Below, piece by piece: positions 18,360-25,988 of a DNA stretch of 64,000 bases. The stretch is from Alteriqipengyuania flavescens (lineage in GTDB: Bacteria; Pseudomonadota; Alphaproteobacteria; Sphingomonadales; Sphingomonadaceae): the NCBI RefSeq assembly GCF_030406725.1, contig NZ_CP129107.1, positions 372,001 through 436,000 of the forward strand. The letters run 5' to 3'. The translations under genes were made by a program, and so were the position numbers. The notes beneath the pieces are model-generated. The model was not told the origin of the DNA and made no database searches. It saw only the letters and a list, made by a program, of their open reading frames with translations. Every line of letters starts with the position of its first letter. The stretch's first letter is position 1.

Positions 18360-18774
18360 CCTGCGTTTCCGCAACGACGCCCTGCCCGGCGAGCCCGCCG
18401 TGACGGTCGAGGCGTTTCTGTCGCAGTCGGCGGCGACGGCCGTGCGGATCGAACCAGGCGAGGATGCGCGCGACCTGCTGCCACACCTAAGCCGCCTTGC
18501 ACTCGTCGAGATCAATTTCCCGGTCTTCGGCGATGGGCGCGGCTACTCCGCCGCCCGCATCTTGCGCGAAGCCGGCTACCGGGGCGAACTGCGCGCCGTG
18601 GGCGACGTGCTGGTGGACCAGATCGCATACATGCGGCGCTGCGGCTTCGACGCGTTCCAGCCCGACGCGCCGCTCGATCCGGCAGAGGTCGAGGCAGCCC
18701 TGTCGCGCTTCCCGCATGTCTACCAACCGGCCGCCGCTTCCGCCGTGCCCATCTGGACACTGCGCCATGGGTGA
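18352..18774 (+). CDS. DUF934-family protein of sulfate assimilation
   Basis: A 140-residue protein of the DUF934 group, identified by the segment VEINFPVFGDGRGYSAARIL with following LR…GDVLVDQ and FQPD, and by its place between sulfite reductase and cysH. Its biochemical role is unknown; it is a standing genomic partner of assimilatory sulfate reduction in proteobacteria. AAGGAGG precedes the ATG at 18352. The gene overlaps cysI by 8 bases and cysH by 8 bases. Confidence 0.88.
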   Translation: MADLRFRNDALPGEPAVTVEAFLSQSAATAVRIEPGEDARDLLPHLSRLALVEINFPVFGDGRGYSAARILREAGYRGELRAVGDVLVDQIAYMRRCGFDAFQPDAPLDPAEVEAALSRFPHVYQPAAASAVPIWTLRHG

Positions 18775-19516
18775 GCCTGCCCGCAACGTCGACCGGATCG
18801 ACACCGCGCCTGGGTTCCTGCAGGAAGACGCCGACGCGCTCAACGCCCGCTTCGCCGGCACCGACACCTCTGCGATGTTGCAGGCGCTGTTTGCGGAAGA
18901 CATCCTCGGCCGCACGGCCGTGGTTTCCAGTTTCGGCACGGAAAGCGCCGTGCTGCTGCACCTGGTCGCGCAGGCCGACCCGGCAATCCCCGTCGTCTTC
19001 GTCGACACGCTGAAGATGTTTCCCGAAACGCTCGCCTATCGCGACACGCTAGTCGAGCGCTTCGGCATATTGAACCCGCGCGTCGTCCAGCCCGACCCAC
19101 AGGTGCTGGCGGATAGCGATGCGAATGGCCTGCGCTGGTCGTTCGATCCGGACGGGTGCTGCGCGATCCGCAAGGTGGAGCCGCTGGCCCGCGCCAAGGA
19201 GGGGCTCGACAGCTGGATTTCGGGACGCAAGGCTTTCCAGAGCGTGACGCGGCAGGACATTCCGCGTTTCGAGGTCGAACAGGGCCGCCTGAAGCTCAAT
19301 CCGCTTGGCGACTGGGTGAAAGCGGAACTCGATGCCTATTTCGAGGAACACGACCTGCCGCGCCATCCGCTGGAAGCCGACGGCTTCCTCTCGGTCGGCT
19401 GCGCACCGTGCACCTCACCCGTCAAGCCCGGTGAAGACCCGCGCGCCGGGCGCTGGCGCGGCTGGGACAAGACCGAATGCGGCATCCACCAGCCGGGGAT
19501 CGAACCCTTCCTCTAG
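18767..19516 (+). CDS. cysH: Adenylyl-sulfate (APS) reductase, CysH family
   Basis: A 249-residue reductase converting adenylyl sulfate (or PAPS) to sulfite with thioredoxin. The nucleotide segment is VSSFGTESAVLLH. The catalytic-Cys tail is KTECGIH. Two extra cysteine pairs, GCCAIRK and GCAPCTSP, form the CC…CxxC ligands of the [4Fe-4S] cluster found in APS reductases and absent from enterobacterial PAPS reductases. I therefore assign APS as the likely substrate. It is the last gene of the operon and convergent with the epimerase gene seven bases away. Confidence 0.93.
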   Translation: MGEPARNVDRIDTAPGFLQEDADALNARFAGTDTSAMLQALFAEDILGRTAVVSSFGTESAVLLHLVAQADPAIPVVFVDTLKMFPETLAYRDTLVERFGILNPRVVQPDPQVLADSDANGLRWSFDPDGCCAIRKVEPLARAKEGLDSWISGRKAFQSVTRQDIPRFEVEQGRLKLNPLGDWVKAELDAYFEEHDLPRHPLEADGFLSVGCAPCTSPVKPGEDPRAGRWRGWDKTECGIHQPGIEPFL

Positions 19517-19523
19517 ACTTGGG

Positions 19524-20432
19524 TCAGAGCCACTTGTGCTCGCGATACCAGCGGGCGGTGTCCTTCAGCCCCTTTCGCGGATCGACCTGAGGCATCCAGC
19601 GCGCCTGCGGCACCGCCTTACCCGGATCGACCGTCCAGTCGGGATGGACCATGTAGCCGACGCGGTCTGGCGTCAGCTTCGCCTTGCCGCCGCGCAGCAT
19701 CCGGTCGGCCTTTGCCGCCTTTTCCAGCAGGCCTTGCGTAAGATGCGGGACCCACGGCCGCCGCCCCACCGCCCAGCCGATCGCGCGGCCCCATTCGCGG
19801 TGGCTCCAGCCGTTGCGCCGCCCGTCGTCGGGTTCGAAGATGCGGTGGCTGACATCCTCCCCGCCGGGGACCAGCGCCAGCAGCAGCCGCGCGAGGTCAT
19901 CTACGTGGATCCACGACGCGCGGCCCGGCGGCGGCATCGGGACCACGCCCCATTTCGCCGCCTTGAACATCTCCAGCACCTCGCGGTCGCGCGGCCCGAA
20001 AATTCCCGGCGGGCGGACGATCGTCCAGTCCAGCCCGCTCGCCCGCACCTGCCGTTCCGCACGCGCTTTCGATGCGCCGTAGTTCGACAGCTCCGGCGCG
20101 CGGGCCGACAGGGAGGAGACGAAGACAAAGCGCTGCACGCCCGCCTTGCGCGCCGCGTCGATCAGGCGGACGGTACCGCGCACGTTCCCTTCTTCGAAAC
20201 CGGCGGCATCGGGCGCGTTGACGACGCCTGCGACGTGAATCACCGCCTCGCATCCGTCCACGAGGTCGAACAGCGCGGCCTCGTCGGCAAGGTGGCCTGA
20301 TATCCACCGCACCCCGTCGCGCGGTTTCTGCTTGCTGCGCGTGAGGGCTTGTACCTCGATGCCGCGCCGCGCCGCCTCGTCGAGCAGCGACTGGCCCACG
20401 AAGCCGGTCGCACCGGTAATCGCCACCGTCAT
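19524..20432 (-). CDS. NAD-dependent epimerase/dehydratase-like protein (extended SDR)
   Basis: A 302-residue extended short-chain dehydrogenase fold. The Rossmann motif TGATGFVG is at residues 6-13, VIHVAGVV follows beta-4, and an S…Y-x3-K-like set appears as SSLSARAPELSNYGASK. The substrate is unknown; similar proteins include NDUFA9-like and sugar-nucleotide epimerase-like members. The start overlaps the proB stop in ATGA, so it is co-expressed with obgE-proB. The gene is convergent with cysH. Confidence 0.85.
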   Translation of the reverse strand: MTVAITGATGFVGQSLLDEAARRGIEVQALTRSKQKPRDGVRWISGHLADEAALFDLVDGCEAVIHVAGVVNAPDAAGFEEGNVRGTVRLIDAARKAGVQRFVFVSSLSARAPELSNYGASKARAERQVRASGLDWTIVRPPGIFGPRDREVLEMFKAAKWGVVPMPPPGRASWIHVDDLARLLLALVPGGEDVSHRIFEPDDGRRNGWSHREWGRAIGWAVGRRPWVPHLTQGLLEKAAKADRMLRGGKAKLTPDRVGYMVHPDWTVDPGKAVPQARWMPQVDPRKGLKDTARWYREHKWL

Positions 20433-21559
20433 AGCAGCACCATGTGGTCGCGGTGGATGACAGCGGAGCGCGGCGCGTGGCCCAGTACAGCCTCCAGCGC
20501 ATCGCTGCGGCGGCCCATGATCGCACGGCAGGCGTTGGCAGCATATTCCGACAGGCCCTTCGCCACTGCCACGCCATCGGGCCCGCTGACTTCGAGCAGG
20601 TCGCCGCGGGCGAATTCACCCTCCACGCCGGTTATGCCTGCCGCCAGCAGGCTTTTCCCGCTGCGCAGCGCCTCGACGCATCCGGCATCGACGTTTAGCC
20701 GCCCGGCCGCGCGCTGCCTGCCGCCGAGCCAGCTGCGCCGTGCATCGGCATCGCCTTGCGGCACGAACAGCGTGCCCCCGCCCGGCACCAGCGCATCGGC
20801 CAGCGGATGGTCGCCCGCGCCTTTCGCGATGACCAGCGCGATCCCGGCCCGCTCGGCGATCTCCGCGGCGCGCAGCTTGGACAGCATTCCGCCCGTGCCG
20901 AGGCCGGAACCGCTGCTCGCATCCGCCATGGCAAGGATATCGGGCGTCACGCCCTCGACCCGCTCGATCTTCTCCGCACCAGCCGTGCCCGGAGCGGCGG
21001 TGTAGAGCCCGTCCACGTCGCTCAGCAGCACCACGGCCTGCGCCCGAGCCGCCTGCCCGACGCGCGCGGCGAGCCGGTCGTTGTCGCCGAAACGGATTTC
21101 CTCCGTCGCGACGCTGTCGTTCTCGTTCACCACCGGCACCGCCCCGCCTTCGATCAGTCTCTGGAGCGTGGCGGAGGCGTTGAGATAGCGCGCGCGATCC
21201 TCGAAATCGTCCAGCGACAGCAGCATTTGTGCCGCCACCAGCCCCTTCCGCTCCAGCGCGTCCGCCCATGCCGAGGCCAAGCGGATCTGGCCGACGGCGG
21301 CCGCCGCCTGTGCATCGGCAAGATTGCGCTTCGCCTGCGCGAGGCCGAGCCGCGCCGCACCCAGCGCGATCGCGCCGGAAGTCACGACCACCACCGCCTG
21401 CCCGCGTGCGCGAAGGCCCGCGATGTCGCCGGCAATCGCCGCCATGAAGCTGGCATCCGGCGCGCCGTTCGCACCGATCAGCAGCGCCGAGCCGATCTTG
21501 ACGACCACCCGCGCGCAAACCTGCGCATCCTCAAGCTGGGAATGTCCGGTGATCGCCAT
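20429..21559 (-). CDS. proB: Glutamate 5-kinase
   Basis: A 376-residue enzyme catalysing ATP-dependent phosphorylation of glutamate, the first step of proline synthesis. It has an amino-acid-kinase domain (VVVKIGSALL at the start, VVTSGAIALGAARLGL, and VNENDSVATEEIRFGDND). A C-terminal PUA domain begins around GDLLEVSGPDGVAVAKGLSE. Start ATG 21559 has a GGGGG stretch upstream; the frame is open to 21622 but that would overlap obgE. proC lies only about 3 kb away on the same strand, an unlinked second proline gene. Confidence 0.95.
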   Translation of the reverse strand: MAITGHSQLEDAQVCARVVVKIGSALLIGANGAPDASFMAAIAGDIAGLRARGQAVVVVTSGAIALGAARLGLAQAKRNLADAQAAAAVGQIRLASAWADALERKGLVAAQMLLSLDDFEDRARYLNASATLQRLIEGGAVPVVNENDSVATEEIRFGDNDRLAARVGQAARAQAVVLLSDVDGLYTAAPGTAGAEKIERVEGVTPDILAMADASSGSGLGTGGMLSKLRAAEIAERAGIALVIAKGAGDHPLADALVPGGGTLFVPQGDADARRSWLGGRQRAAGRLNVDAGCVEALRSGKSLLAAGITGVEGEFARGDLLEVSGPDGVAVAKGLSEYAANACRAIMGRRSDALEAVLGHAPRSAVIHRDHMVLL

Positions 21560-21606
21560 CGTGCCCCCGCCCCTAGCGGCGCGCGCAGTGGCTGCAAAGC
21601 CGCGCG

Positions 21607-22665
21607 TCAGATCGGCGACCATTCCTCCGGCTCGTCGTCCTCGTTCTCCACGCCTGCGCGCTTCGTTTCGGTGGAGGTTTTGGCCGGGAGGTAACCGATG
21701 ACCTGGTCCAGCAGCGCCTCTATCCCGGCACCCGTCGCGCCGGAGATGGGAAAGACCCGCTCGGCCCCGGCTTCGACCAGCAGCTTGCCGAAGTCTTCAG
21801 CCAGTTCCGCATCCCCCAGGTCGAGCTTGTTGAGCGCGACGAGGCGGGGCTTGTCCTCCAGCCCGGCGCCGTATGCGGCCAGTTCCTCGTCGACGATCTG
21901 CATCGCTTCCACCGGGTCTTCGTGGCTCATGTCGATCAGGTGGATCAGCACCCGGCAGCGTTCGATATGGCCGAGGAAGCGGTCGCCGATGCCCGCGCCG
22001 TCCGCCGCGCCCTCGATCAGGCCGGGAATGTCCGCCAGCACGAAATCGCGGCCCTTGTGGCGGACCACGCCGAGCTTGGGCACCAGCGTGGTAAAGGCGT
22101 ATTCGCCGACCTTGGCCCGCGCATTGGTGACCTGGTTGATGAAGGTGGACTTGCCCGCATTGGGCAGGCCGACGAGGCCGACGTCGGCGAGCAGCTTCAG
22201 TCGCAGCCAGACCCACATTTCCTGCGCCGGTTCGCCAGGCTGGTGCTGGCGCGGGGCGCGGTTGGTGCTGGTCTTGTAGCTGGCATTGCCGCGCCCGCCC
22301 ATGCCGCCTTCGAGCAGGGTGATTTCCTGGCCTTCCTCGGTCAGGTCGGCGAGGACGGTTTCCCTGTCATCGTCGAGTATCTGCGTGCCGACCGGAACGT
22401 CGATGACGAGATCGGGCGCGCCCGCCCCGGTGCGGTCGCGGCCCTGGCCGTGCATGCCGCGCTTGGCCTTGAAATGCTGGGTGTAGCGGAAGTCGATCAG
22501 CGTGTTGAGACCGCCGACCGCGCGGAACACGATGTCGCCGCCTTTGCCGCCGTTGCCGCCGTCCGGCCCGCCGAACTCGACATATTTCTCGCGCCGGAAG
22601 CTGACGGCGCCGGGGCCGCCGGCGCCGGATTTCAGATAGATCTTGGCCTGGTCGAGGAAATGCAT
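21607..22665 (-). CDS. obgE: GTPase Obg
   Basis: A 352-residue essential GTPase associated with 50S ribosome assembly and stress control. The glycine-rich Obg fold is N-terminal (FLDQAKIYLKSGAGGPGAVS, GGPDGGNGGKGGD). The G domain has G1 GLPNAGKST, G3 DIPGLI and G4 NKLD. A short acidic tail (ENEDDEPEEW) replaces longer C-terminal domains. It is the likely first gene of the obgE-proB-epimerase unit. Confidence 0.97.
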   Translation of the reverse strand: MHFLDQAKIYLKSGAGGPGAVSFRREKYVEFGGPDGGNGGKGGDIVFRAVGGLNTLIDFRYTQHFKAKRGMHGQGRDRTGAGAPDLVIDVPVGTQILDDDRETVLADLTEEGQEITLLEGGMGGRGNASYKTSTNRAPRQHQPGEPAQEMWVWLRLKLLADVGLVGLPNAGKSTFINQVTNARAKVGEYAFTTLVPKLGVVRHKGRDFVLADIPGLIEGAADGAGIGDRFLGHIERCRVLIHLIDMSHEDPVEAMQIVDEELAAYGAGLEDKPRLVALNKLDLGDAELAEDFGKLLVEAGAERVFPISGATGAGIEALLDQVIGYLPAKTSTETKRAGVENEDDEPEEWSPI

Positions 22666-22714
22666 GGTGTCCCGCCCCTAGGCGCGGGGACCGGCAAGGA
22701 CAAGCGGCGTCGCC

Positions 22715-23479
22715 CTATTGCGCCGTGCCGCTCTCGTCCGGAACCGGCTGGACCACCTCGCCGCCGGCGTTCGGGATGACGGTGGGGACGATGGTGGCGT
22801 AGACCGCGCCGTATTGCGGGCCATAGACATTGTCCCACGTCACCACGTCGCTCTGGTACTGTTCGAACTCGCCGTAGAAGCGGTCGAACGCCCGCTCGAT
22901 CTGTGCAAGCTCGGCGGCCGCGAAGCTGGAGATGTCTTCGGGCGGGGCCGCCTGGTAGCGATTGGCCGTATCCAGCAGCGCCTCGCAGAAATAGGTGCGC
23001 GCCGGCGGCAGGGCGAAATAGTTGTAGACGCGGGTCGAATGGGTGTCGCGCGTGCGCTTGAAATTGCCGCCGAAGTCGCGGCGGAACTGCGCGTCGAGCT
23101 CCGTATTGGCTGCCGACAGCGCGCTTTCGTTGTTCTCCAGCAGCAGGCGGTAGCCCTCACCGATCGGCTGGTACCGGCCGGACAGGCAGTTGAGTGCCGC
23201 CACGTTCCAAGCGGAGCGCAGGTTCCACAGCGTCTCGGTCGAAGTGATGCCGGTGTTGATCGTCTGCCGGTTGCCGAGCGCGTCACGCTGCGGGATTTCG
23301 GTGTAGGGCGAGGCGCTGAACGGCGGGGTCGGTCGCAGCGGCGGCACGGAGACGAGCGGCGGCGCGGCCAGCTGCGTCGTTTGCAGCACGGGCGGCGGGG
23401 CGACGGTGCAGCCGGCCATGGCGAGCGCGATGCCCCCCAGGGAAGCAAGGCGAAGGCGGGCGGCGAAACGGGAAGACAT
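22715..23479 (-). CDS. Lipoprotein of unknown function
   Basis: A 254-residue exported protein that I cannot place. The signal ends in lipobox MAGC (about residues 21-24), followed by a Pro-rich linker (residues 26-55). The mature part has a helical region around ETLWNLRSAWNVAALNC and two further cysteines that could form a disulfide. A hydrophobic patch near the C-terminus precedes VVQPVPDESGTAQ. It is probably anchored in the outer membrane. It is separated from yccA by an intrinsic terminator and so has its own promoter in 23480-23572. Confidence 0.8.
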   Translation of the reverse strand: MSSRFAARLRLASLGGIALAMAGCTVAPPPVLQTTQLAAPPLVSVPPLRPTPPFSASPYTEIPQRDALGNRQTINTGITSTETLWNLRSAWNVAALNCLSGRYQPIGEGYRLLLENNESALSAANTELDAQFRRDFGGNFKRTRDTHSTRVYNYFALPPARTYFCEALLDTANRYQAAPPEDISSFAAAELAQIERAFDRFYGEFEQYQSDVVTWDNVYGPQYGAVYATIVPTVIPNAGGEVVQPVPDESGTAQ

Positions 23480-23572
23480 CGGGGCAACCTCTCTCTCGGC
23501 GGTCGGTTCACCCGCATGGTATAGCGGCGCGACCTGACCTCGTCATGAAGCCGCATGATGCGCCGGGCAAGG

Positions 23573-23611
23573 GCAAAAGAAAACCCCGGGCCGCAAGCAT
23601 GCGACCCGGGG
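23573..23611 (-). terminator. Intrinsic terminator downstream of the BI-1/YccA gene
   Basis: CCCCGGG (23584-23590) pairs with CCCGGGG (23605-23611), with additional inner pairing (CGCA/TGCG). On the minus strand it is followed by a T-rich tract (GGTTTTCTTTT). On the plus strand the hairpin is followed by GTGTTTTT, so it may work both ways, but only minus-strand genes flank it. Confidence 0.85.
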
Positions 23612-23638
23612 TGTTTTTCGTCTGCTCTGCGTTGCGGA

Positions 23639-24391
23639 TTATTCGCGGGCGGTGCCCATGAAACGCAGCAGGAACAGGAACATGTTGATGAAGTCGAGGT
23701 ACAGCGTCAGCGCCCCGAGGATCACCGCCTTGCCGGCGAATTCGGTACCGCGCAGGTACTGGTATTCGGTCTTCAGACGCTGCGTATCATAGGCGGTCAG
23801 GCCCGCAAAAATCAGCACGCCGAGGGCCGAGATCGCCAGTTCCAGACCGGGCGAACCGATCAGGAAAGCGTTGAGCAGCGATGCGACGATGAGGCCGACG
23901 ACGCCCATGATGAGGAAGCTGCCCCAACCGGAGATGTCCTTCTTCGTGGTGTACCCGAACAGGCTGAGACCGGCGAAGGCTGCCGCCGTGGCGAAGAAGG
24001 TCTGCGCGATCGACGCGCCCGTGTAGATGAGGAAGATCGACGAGAGCGACAGGCCCATCGCGACCGCGAAGCCCCAGAACATCGCCTGCAGCGCCGGCCT
24101 GGAGAACTTGTTCGCGCCGAAGCTCATAGCCAGGACGAAGCCGAGCGGTGCCAGCAGCACAACCCAACGAAGGATCCCGCCGCCGAAAATGGCCTGCATT
24201 AAAGCTTCCGACGTGGAAGCCAGCATCGCGACGATACCGGTCAGCAGCACGCCGCTGGCCATGTAGTTGTAGATTGACAGCATGTGCTTGCGCAGGCCTT
24301 CGTCGAAGGTCACGCGCCCTTCGGTGCGATCGAGGCCCGGCGACACGCCGTAGCCCTGCTGGGCCTGACGGGGGTCGTTCCAGTTTGCCAT
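23639..24391 (-). CDS. Bax inhibitor-1/YccA family membrane protein
   Basis: A 250-residue inner-membrane protein with about seven hydrophobic helices and the family's closing segments (GLTAYDTQRLKTEY and ALTLYLDFINMFLFLLR). Bacterial relatives modulate FtsH proteolysis (YccA) or act as pH-sensitive calcium-leak channels (BsYetJ); which applies here is unknown. The N-terminal ~30 residues are hydrophilic and Gln/Gly-rich. It is a single-gene unit ended by a strong terminator. Confidence 0.94.
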   Translation of the reverse strand: MANWNDPRQAQQGYGVSPGLDRTEGRVTFDEGLRKHMLSIYNYMASGVLLTGIVAMLASTSEALMQAIFGGGILRWVVLLAPLGFVLAMSFGANKFSRPALQAMFWGFAVAMGLSLSSIFLIYTGASIAQTFFATAAAFAGLSLFGYTTKKDISGWGSFLIMGVVGLIVASLLNAFLIGSPGLELAISALGVLIFAGLTAYDTQRLKTEYQYLRGTEFAGKAVILGALTLYLDFINMFLFLLRFMGTARE

Positions 24392-24502
24392 GTTTGATCC
24401 CTTTACGGTTCCGGTCGCCAGAAGGGGGCCGGTTCAAGGGAAATATCGGCATTTTCGCCGCCGATTTCAAGGAAAACCGGAGGAAATCGGTACGCGCCGC
24501 TA

Positions 24503-25312
24503 TTAACCCTGTTTGCGCGCCTTTCCAGCCAGATAGGCGCCCCTGTCGCGCGTCTTTCGCAAGGTTTCAGCAAGTAATGCCTCCAGCGCGCCGCCTTCGT
24601 CGAGCACGTCGAGACCCGCCTGCGTCATGCCGCCGGGACTGGCGACGCGGGCGGCAAGATCCCGCGGGGACAGGTCGGACCGGGCGGCGAGTGCGCTGGC
24701 CCCTTCCATCATTTGCACCGCCAGTCTCTCCGCCTGTTCAGCCTCGAGCCCCAAGTGCTGCGCCGCCGCCGCGATGCCATCGATGATGCGATAGACGAAG
24801 CCCGGACCCGATCCGGCAAGCGCGGTGCCGAGGTCGAACTGCGCCTCGTCCGCCAGCCATTCGGCGCTGCCCAGCGCTACCGCGAGCGCCGTTACCTTGT
24901 CGCGCCCGGCGGCATCCAGATCGCGGGCGACCAGCACGTTGGGCGACTTGCCAATCGCGCAGGCGAGGTTCGGCATGAAGCGCACCCACGCGCCGGCCGA
25001 GGGAGCGGCGTCGGCCAGCGTCCCTAGATCCACCCCGCCCAGCACCGACAGCAGCACCGTGTGCGGATCGCACACCGCATCGATGGCCGGGGCGGCGTCG
25101 GCGAGCTGCTGCGGCTTCATCCCGATCACCACGGCATCGAACGGTCCGGCTGGCCATTCGGTCGTGAACCGCGCGCCTTCCGGCGCCGGCTTCGGGCGAG
25201 GGTTGTAGATCGTAAAGCGGTCCGCGGGCAGGCCGGCGTGCAGCCAGCCTTCCACCATCGCGCCGGTCATCGCGCCGTATCCCGCGACCAGGATGCGCGC
25301 GAAGCCGTCCAC
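24503..25312 (-). CDS. proC: Pyrroline-5-carboxylate reductase
   Basis: A 269-residue enzyme reducing 1-pyrroline-5-carboxylate to proline with NAD(P)H. The Rossmann start is ILVAGYGAMTGAMVEGWL, with VVIGMKPQ and VRFMPNLACAIG in the middle. The C-terminal signature is LAGSGPGFVYRIIDG with VASPGGMTQAGLDVL. The start is GTG 25312, five bases after the stop of the YbjN gene; the frame is open upstream but antisense/overlapping there. Co-oriented with the YbjN gene and probably co-transcribed. Confidence 0.94.
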   Translation of the reverse strand: MDGFARILVAGYGAMTGAMVEGWLHAGLPADRFTIYNPRPKPAPEGARFTTEWPAGPFDAVVIGMKPQQLADAAPAIDAVCDPHTVLLSVLGGVDLGTLADAAPSAGAWVRFMPNLACAIGKSPNVLVARDLDAAGRDKVTALAVALGSAEWLADEAQFDLGTALAGSGPGFVYRIIDGIAAAAQHLGLEAEQAERLAVQMMEGASALAARSDLSPRDLAARVASPGGMTQAGLDVLDEGGALEALLAETLRKTRDRGAYLAGKARKQG

Positions 25313-25317
25313 CCGGA

Positions 25318-25827
25318 CTAAGCCTCGCCGGCGGGGTCGATCAATGCGGAATCGAGCGCCTCGCGCGGGGATTTCTCGCCCCACAGGGAAAACTGGAACG
25401 CGGGATAGAAGCGGTCGCATTCCGCGACGGCGTTCTCCACCAGCGCCTGTGCCTGGCTCAGGTCCAGCATCCCGTCGTCGCCCAGCATCATCGCGTTGCG
25501 GTAGAGGATCATCCCGCCTTTCGACCACGTTTCGAAATGGCCGAGCCAGACCTGCTCGTTGATGAGCGAAATGAGCTCGTGCAAGTTTGCGCGGCGGCCC
25601 TCCGTGGCCCTGATATCGGGCAGGCAGAGCAGCTGCAGCACGTGGTCTTCCTGCCGCCAGATCGCGCGCAGCTGGTAAGTCGCCCAGCTGCCCTGCACCT
25701 CGCCGGTGATTTCGTTCTCCTCGACGAATTCGCACGGCCAGCCGCGCGCTTCGAACAGCTGCGCGAGCATGTCGACCGGGGGCGACTGGTCGACGGTGGT
25801 GGCCTGCCTTTGCTGGCGGTCGATCAT
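25318..25827 (-). CDS. YbjN domain-containing protein
   Basis: A 169-residue YbjN-type protein (type III secretion chaperone-like fold), matching the alphaproteobacterial version found directly upstream of proC. Recognisable segments are MLAQLFEARGWPCEFVEENE, then LRAIWRQEDHVLQLLCLPD and LHELISLINEQVWLGHFE. The function is unknown; E. coli YbjN is linked to stress and motility control. Start ATG 25827 was chosen over an open upstream extension because the conserved region begins shortly after it. Confidence 0.83.
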   Translation of the reverse strand: MIDRQQRQATTVDQSPPVDMLAQLFEARGWPCEFVEENEITGEVQGSWATYQLRAIWRQEDHVLQLLCLPDIRATEGRRANLHELISLINEQVWLGHFETWSKGGMILYRNAMMLGDDGMLDLSQAQALVENAVAECDRFYPAFQFSLWGEKSPREALDSALIDPAGEA

Positions 25828-25911
25828 CGGGCGGATAGTCCTGCGAACCTCATGCAGGGTGACATGGCGCAGGCCCGCCCCGCCGCGCAATCGCGCGGCA
25901 TCGCGCAGCGG

Positions 25912-25946
25912 TGCACAACCGTTTTCGCTTGTTCAAACCTTGTGCA
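25912..25946. promoter_or_regulatory. Inverted repeat upstream of the ybjN-proC unit
   Basis: TGCACAA (25912-25918) and TTGTGCA (25940-25946) form a perfect 7-bp inverted repeat with a 21-base AT-richer centre, in the 161-base gap between the YbjN gene and the SPOR gene. It may be a regulator site for the YbjN promoter. The evidence is the repeat alone. Confidence 0.3.
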
Positions 25947-25988
25947 AAAGCCGGACCCGCCAGTATCGCGCGGACGGTGTGAGCGGCC

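Noticed and set aside
24446-24466. Weak inverted repeat ATCGGC/GCCGAT downstream of proC
   Set aside because: A 6-bp stem with only a short A/T-rich flank is too weak to call a terminator.
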